IMG/VR virus record: IMGVR_UViG_3300035698_008862
Location: 1 to 21,078 of that record
Direction: 5' to 3' (one strand)
Source of the DNA: a virus
DNA length: 21,078 nucleotides
In this document: positions 18,797-21,078 of the stretch, in pieces
How positions within the stretch are numbered: position 1 is the first letter of the stretch
Layout: every line of letters begins with the position of its first letter
Translations under genes and position numbers: made by a program
The notes under the pieces: generated by a model
Databases searched by the model: none
What the model was told of the DNA's origin: nothing
Seen by the model: only the letters and a program-made list of their open reading frames with translations

Positions 18797-18938
18797 TGTA
18801 TGCCGTTGTGATTTTGATATAGAGGCGGAAGGCGGCATTCAGGGTTTCTTCGGGATCATACCCGTGGCGTTCTGCCCGACCTGCCTTTCATGTATGGACG
18901 ATATGATTACGACAATGAATGAGGGCCTAGAAGAATGA
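18786..18938 (+). CDS. Phage zinc-ribbon protein, 50 aa
   Basis: It reads MECSVCRCDFDIEAEGGIQG then FFGIIPVAFCPTCLSCMDDM and ends MNEGLEE. C3, C6 and C8 and a second cluster C30, C33 and C36 form a probable zinc ribbon. 'EGGIxGxFGIxPVxFCxTC' is a conserved phage motif I recognise. It begins inside the end of the previous gene, where no clear ribosome site is visible, so translation is probably coupled. Its role is unknown, perhaps control of transcription or a protein partner. Confidence 0.75.
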   Translation: MECSVCRCDFDIEAEGGIQGFFGIIPVAFCPTCLSCMDDMITTMNEGLEE

Positions 18939-19159
18939 TGGAATTCTTATATACCTTTTCGCCAGTCTTTATCGTACTAGTGCTGGTGTGTATTGTCGCC
19001 TTCCTGTACGGTGAGTGGCGATTCGGCCACGGGCTGCAGCAGAGCTTTGATAATGCACAGATCAGAAAGTTACAAGAGGAAGCATTCGCACTCGCTCAGC
19101 GCGACTGCTGTACGGAAGAGAGCAAAACCCCAAACAAGGAGAAACAGGATGAAAGTTGA
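18935..19159 (+). CDS. Small membrane protein, 74 aa
   Basis: The start is ATGATG overlapping the upstream TGA. The first or second ATG gives nearly the same protein. It reads MMEFLYTFSPVFIVLVLVCI then VAFLYGEWRFGHGLQQSFDN. Residues 10-26 are a membrane helix, and the rest a soluble helical tail (IRKLQEEAFALAQRDCCTEE). No family recognised. A longer frame starting at 18993 in another phase is a shadow of this gene and the next. Confidence 0.65.
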   Translation: MMEFLYTFSPVFIVLVLVCIVAFLYGEWRFGHGLQQSFDNAQIRKLQEEAFALAQRDCCTEESKTPNKEKQDES

Positions 19160-19553
19160 AATAGAAATTATCGATTTAGATTTACTAATAGATGCAGTGC
19201 ACACTCTCGCCTCGGCCATAAGCTCAGCCGCTAAGCCTACCGTGAAGGCCGTGGAGCCATTCGTCGAAGGTGACGCAGCGGAGAAGCCGAAGCCGAAGCC
19301 GAAAGCACCTGCGAAGGCTGCGGCCTCCAAAGAGGAACCCTTAGAAGTTTCGGAAGATGCCCCATCGGAAACGGACGAAGCTGTCCCGGACGAGGTTGGG
19401 ATAACTGAAGACGAGCTGCGATCGCTCGCCGGCAAGGCCGCAAAGTCTAACCGGTCCAAGGCCCATGACGCCGTTAAACAATACGGCGGATCGATCTCCG
19501 CAGTTAAACCAGAACAGCGTGCCGAGCTCGCTGCACTATTGGAGGCGATATAA
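19149..19553 (+). CDS. Low-complexity protein with C-terminal helical domain, 134 aa
   Basis: The frame is open from 18993, but ATG 19149 has AAGGAGAAACAGG upstream and is chosen. Residues 1-35 are acidic-hydrophobic (MKVEIEIIDLDLLIDAVHTL); 36-85 are an Ala/Lys/Pro linker (KPKPKPKAPAKAAASKEEPL); 95-134 a helical domain (LRSLAGKAAKSNRSKAHDAV, VKPEQRAELAALLEAI). This three-part plan with the 'SVKPEQRAELxALLEAI' end is one I associate with the gene just upstream of DUF2800 in related phages, from memory. Its stop overlaps the DUF2800 start (TAATG), so the two are coupled. Possibly a partner of the nuclease or of single-stranded DNA. Confidence 0.7.
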   Translation: MKVEIEIIDLDLLIDAVHTLASAISSAAKPTVKAVEPFVEGDAAEKPKPKPKAPAKAAASKEEPLEVSEDAPSETDEAVPDEVGITEDELRSLAGKAAKSNRSKAHDAVKQYGGSISAVKPEQRAELAALLEAI

Positions 19554-20725
19554 TGGCTGCGCATGCACTACTGTCTGCCTCGGGGGCAGAACGGTGGACG
19601 GCCTGCACGCCCTCGCCTCGCTATGAACTGAACTTCCCTGATAAGGGATCGATGTTCGCGCTAGAGGGTACCGTCGCTCACGCGATGGGGGAGTTCGCAT
19701 TGGCGCCTGTTGAGAAGGGACTCGAACCACTAGTCGCCGCGGACATAACCGAGAAGATGCTTCCGGATCTGTTGCTACTAGATACGGTATTCCCAAACAC
19801 GGACTGGCGTAAGGATGAACTACCGGCCATGCAGCGATACGTGCAGGGTTATGTTGACTACGTTATGTCGGTCGCCGGTGAGCGTTTCATTGAACGCCGC
19901 GTTGACTTCAGTCACCTAGTCCCCGAGGGGTTTGGTACCAGTGATGTAATCATCCTACAGAACACAACCGTGCACATCATTGATCTGAAGTATGGTAAGG
20001 GCATCCAGCGATTCGCTGACGATCCGCAGCTTAAGCTATACGCGATCGGGGCGATGCACGACTATGGGTTCATATTCGATGGCGTCACGGATGTACACCT
20101 CCACATTTACCAGCCGAGGCTAGACCACATCGACGTGCACGAGATGCCGATCAGTGACCTAACCAAGTTCAGTAAGTGGATTAAACCCCTGGCTAAACTA
20201 GCTTGGGCCGGTGAGGGTGAGTTCGTGGCGGGAGACCATTGCGGTTTCTGTAAAGCGAGAGGGCCATGCAGGGCGAGAGCCGAGGCTAACATGAAGGTAG
20301 CCATGGAAGACTTCGCTGAGCCTATCCCTAACCCTAACTCCCTGACACTAGATGAGATTGGTTACATTCTCTCGAAGACGGGCCAGATCGGTAAGTGGTG
20401 TAACGACGTAGTAGAGTACGCACTAGGCCAGGCACTAGAAGGCCACGCGATCAGTGGGTATAAGGTGGTCGAGGGTAGGTCCAATCGCAGGTGGCTGGAT
20501 GAGGTGGCTGTGTCCGCAGCGATGACAGCGTCGGGGCTCACTAATGAGCAGATGTATAATATGAAGTTGATAGGCATTACCGAGGCAGAGAAGTTACTCG
20601 GCAAGAAGTCCGGAGTGCTGAAGATGGTTGAGAAGCCGGCAGGTAAGCCAACACTGGTACCTAACACCGACAAACGTAGGCCGATGAGAGAAACATCGGC
20701 AGAGAGGGATTTTACAGATGACTGA
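19553..20725 (+). CDS. DUF2800 family nuclease, PD-(D/E)XK with likely Fe-S cluster, 390 aa
   Basis: A RecB/Cas4-like nuclease of phage recombination modules. Seen: ALEGTVAHAMGE (residues 36-47, H43), GTSDVIILQ with D131, HIIDLKYGKGI with D144 and K146, and DPQLKLYAIGAM with Q159 and Y163, the ordered PD-(D/E)XK and QxxxY motifs. An N-terminal Cys (ERWTACTPS, C18) plus CGFCKARGPC (C230, C233, C239) would hold an iron-sulphur cluster like those of AddB and Cas4. Length is normal for the family. The function is likely 5' or 3' DNA end processing for replication and recombination. The next small gene overlaps its end. Confidence 0.9.
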   Translation: MAAHALLSASGAERWTACTPSPRYELNFPDKGSMFALEGTVAHAMGEFALAPVEKGLEPLVAADITEKMLPDLLLLDTVFPNTDWRKDELPAMQRYVQGYVDYVMSVAGERFIERRVDFSHLVPEGFGTSDVIILQNTTVHIIDLKYGKGIQRFADDPQLKLYAIGAMHDYGFIFDGVTDVHLHIYQPRLDHIDVHEMPISDLTKFSKWIKPLAKLAWAGEGEFVAGDHCGFCKARGPCRARAEANMKVAMEDFAEPIPNPNSLTLDEIGYILSKTGQIGKWCNDVVEYALGQALEGHAISGYKVVEGRSNRRWLDEVAVSAAMTASGLTNEQMYNMKLIGITEAEKLLGKKSGVLKMVEKPAGKPTLVPNTDKRRPMRETSAERDFTDD

Positions 20726-20981
20726 ATATAAGAGACCAGACGTATACGCTGCAAGGCAGCTAGTGGAGGCATATACCCGACTAGACTCGTTATCTCGCTA
20801 CCTGAAAAAGCTAGACGCAAGAGTGCAGAGTGGGGCGAAATTAGAGGAAGCGGTGGACCCATCCACTCTCAGGAATAACGCGCCGCCTGAACTCCATTTA
20901 ACAAGCGAGCAGCTACGTAACTTAGTGCTGAAAAACATTAAGGAGGAGAAATCGCGAATATATGAGCTGGGAGGCGCGTAG
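20718..20981 (+). CDS. Small hypothetical protein, 87 aa
   Basis: It starts MTEYKRPDVYAARQLVEAYT and has SLSRYLKKLDARVQSGAKLE and LTSEQLRNLVLKNIKEEKSR, a helical coiled-coil style protein. It overlaps the DUF2800 3' end by eight bases and is probably coupled to it. In related phages a small gene often sits between DUF2800 and the single-strand DNA-binding gene. I do not assign a function. Confidence 0.6.
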   Translation: MTEYKRPDVYAARQLVEAYTRLDSLSRYLKKLDARVQSGAKLEEAVDPSTLRNNAPPELHLTSEQLRNLVLKNIKEEKSRIYELGGA

Positions 20982-21066
20982 AAGAATACCGAAGGGGACT
21001 AACACTCAACCCCCGAGGTGGTAATACCGAGTGAAAACGTTTCAAAGTAAACAAGGAGTAATACAA

Positions 21067-21078
21067 ATGGCAACATCA
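21067..21078 (+). CDS. Start of a further rightward gene, cut by the window edge
   Basis: Only ATG GCA ACA TCA (MATS) is visible, with AAGGAGTAATACAA before it. In phages with this gene order the next gene is usually DUF2815, a single-strand DNA-binding protein, and 'MATS/T' would fit, but that is a guess from context. The 85-base gap before it holds a weak CACTC...GAGTG stem and the palindrome GGTAATACC. Confidence 0.55.

Noticed and set aside
19070-19564. 164-codon minus-strand frame opposite the gene at 19149-19553
   Set aside because: Ser/Ala-rich mirror of a low-complexity gene, no ribosome site and against operon direction.

Overview
The window is a piece of a tailed double-stranded DNA phage (Caudoviricetes) genome. 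The evidence is an adjacent small and large terminase pair, a phage-type replication block (primase-SF3 helicase, SNF2 helicase, VRR-NUC nuclease, DUF2800 nuclease), tight gene packing with ATGA/TAATG overlaps, and many small phage-only proteins. Signal peptides and AGGAG-type ribosome sites fit a Gram-negative host, but the host genus cannot be read from the sequence. No integrase, lysis cassette, tRNA or CRISPR array was seen, so the lifestyle is open.

Layout. (1) 1-5575 is a leftward packaging and virion block. In transcription order it holds two small early genes, the small terminase, a small protein, the large terminase, then small virion-like proteins. The large terminase is interrupted at its Walker B motif by a 350-residue intein carrying a LAGLIDADG homing endonuclease. 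The intein has an N-terminal Ala and the Trp-Cys-Thr triplet of class 3 inteins. (2) 5576-5985 is a divergent control region. (3) 5986-10047 is a rightward run of small genes (DUF932 protein, XRE regulator, a secreted protein, several phage orphan families). Several of its intergenic gaps carry a repeated two-hairpin module. (4) 10040-15929 is a leftward replication block: three small genes, a tiny 38-residue ORF, a 918-residue primase-helicase, a VRR-NUC nuclease and an SNF2 helicase. Seven copies of the 9-mer GGTTACACC, in both orientations, cluster just downstream of and inside the end of the primase-helicase gene and are a candidate origin or replication control site. (5) 15930-17155 is a second control region with a large hairpin, a frameshifted secreted-protein gene and a leftward Cro/YdaS-like regulator whose promoter overlaps a perfect inverted repeat. 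(6) 17156-21078 is a rightward early operon of very small genes leading to a DUF2800 nuclease and the first codons of another gene.

How the parts may work together. The regulator at 16773-17039 probably controls the divergent promoters at about 17040-17130, and through them the rightward early operon. The primase-helicase, SNF2 helicase, VRR-NUC and DUF2800 proteins would form the replication and recombination apparatus. The terminase pair packages DNA late, and the large subunit must be spliced to be active. Two genes (215-596 and 16235-16743) are split by single-base frameshifts. Whether these are real mutations, recoding or sequence errors cannot be decided here.
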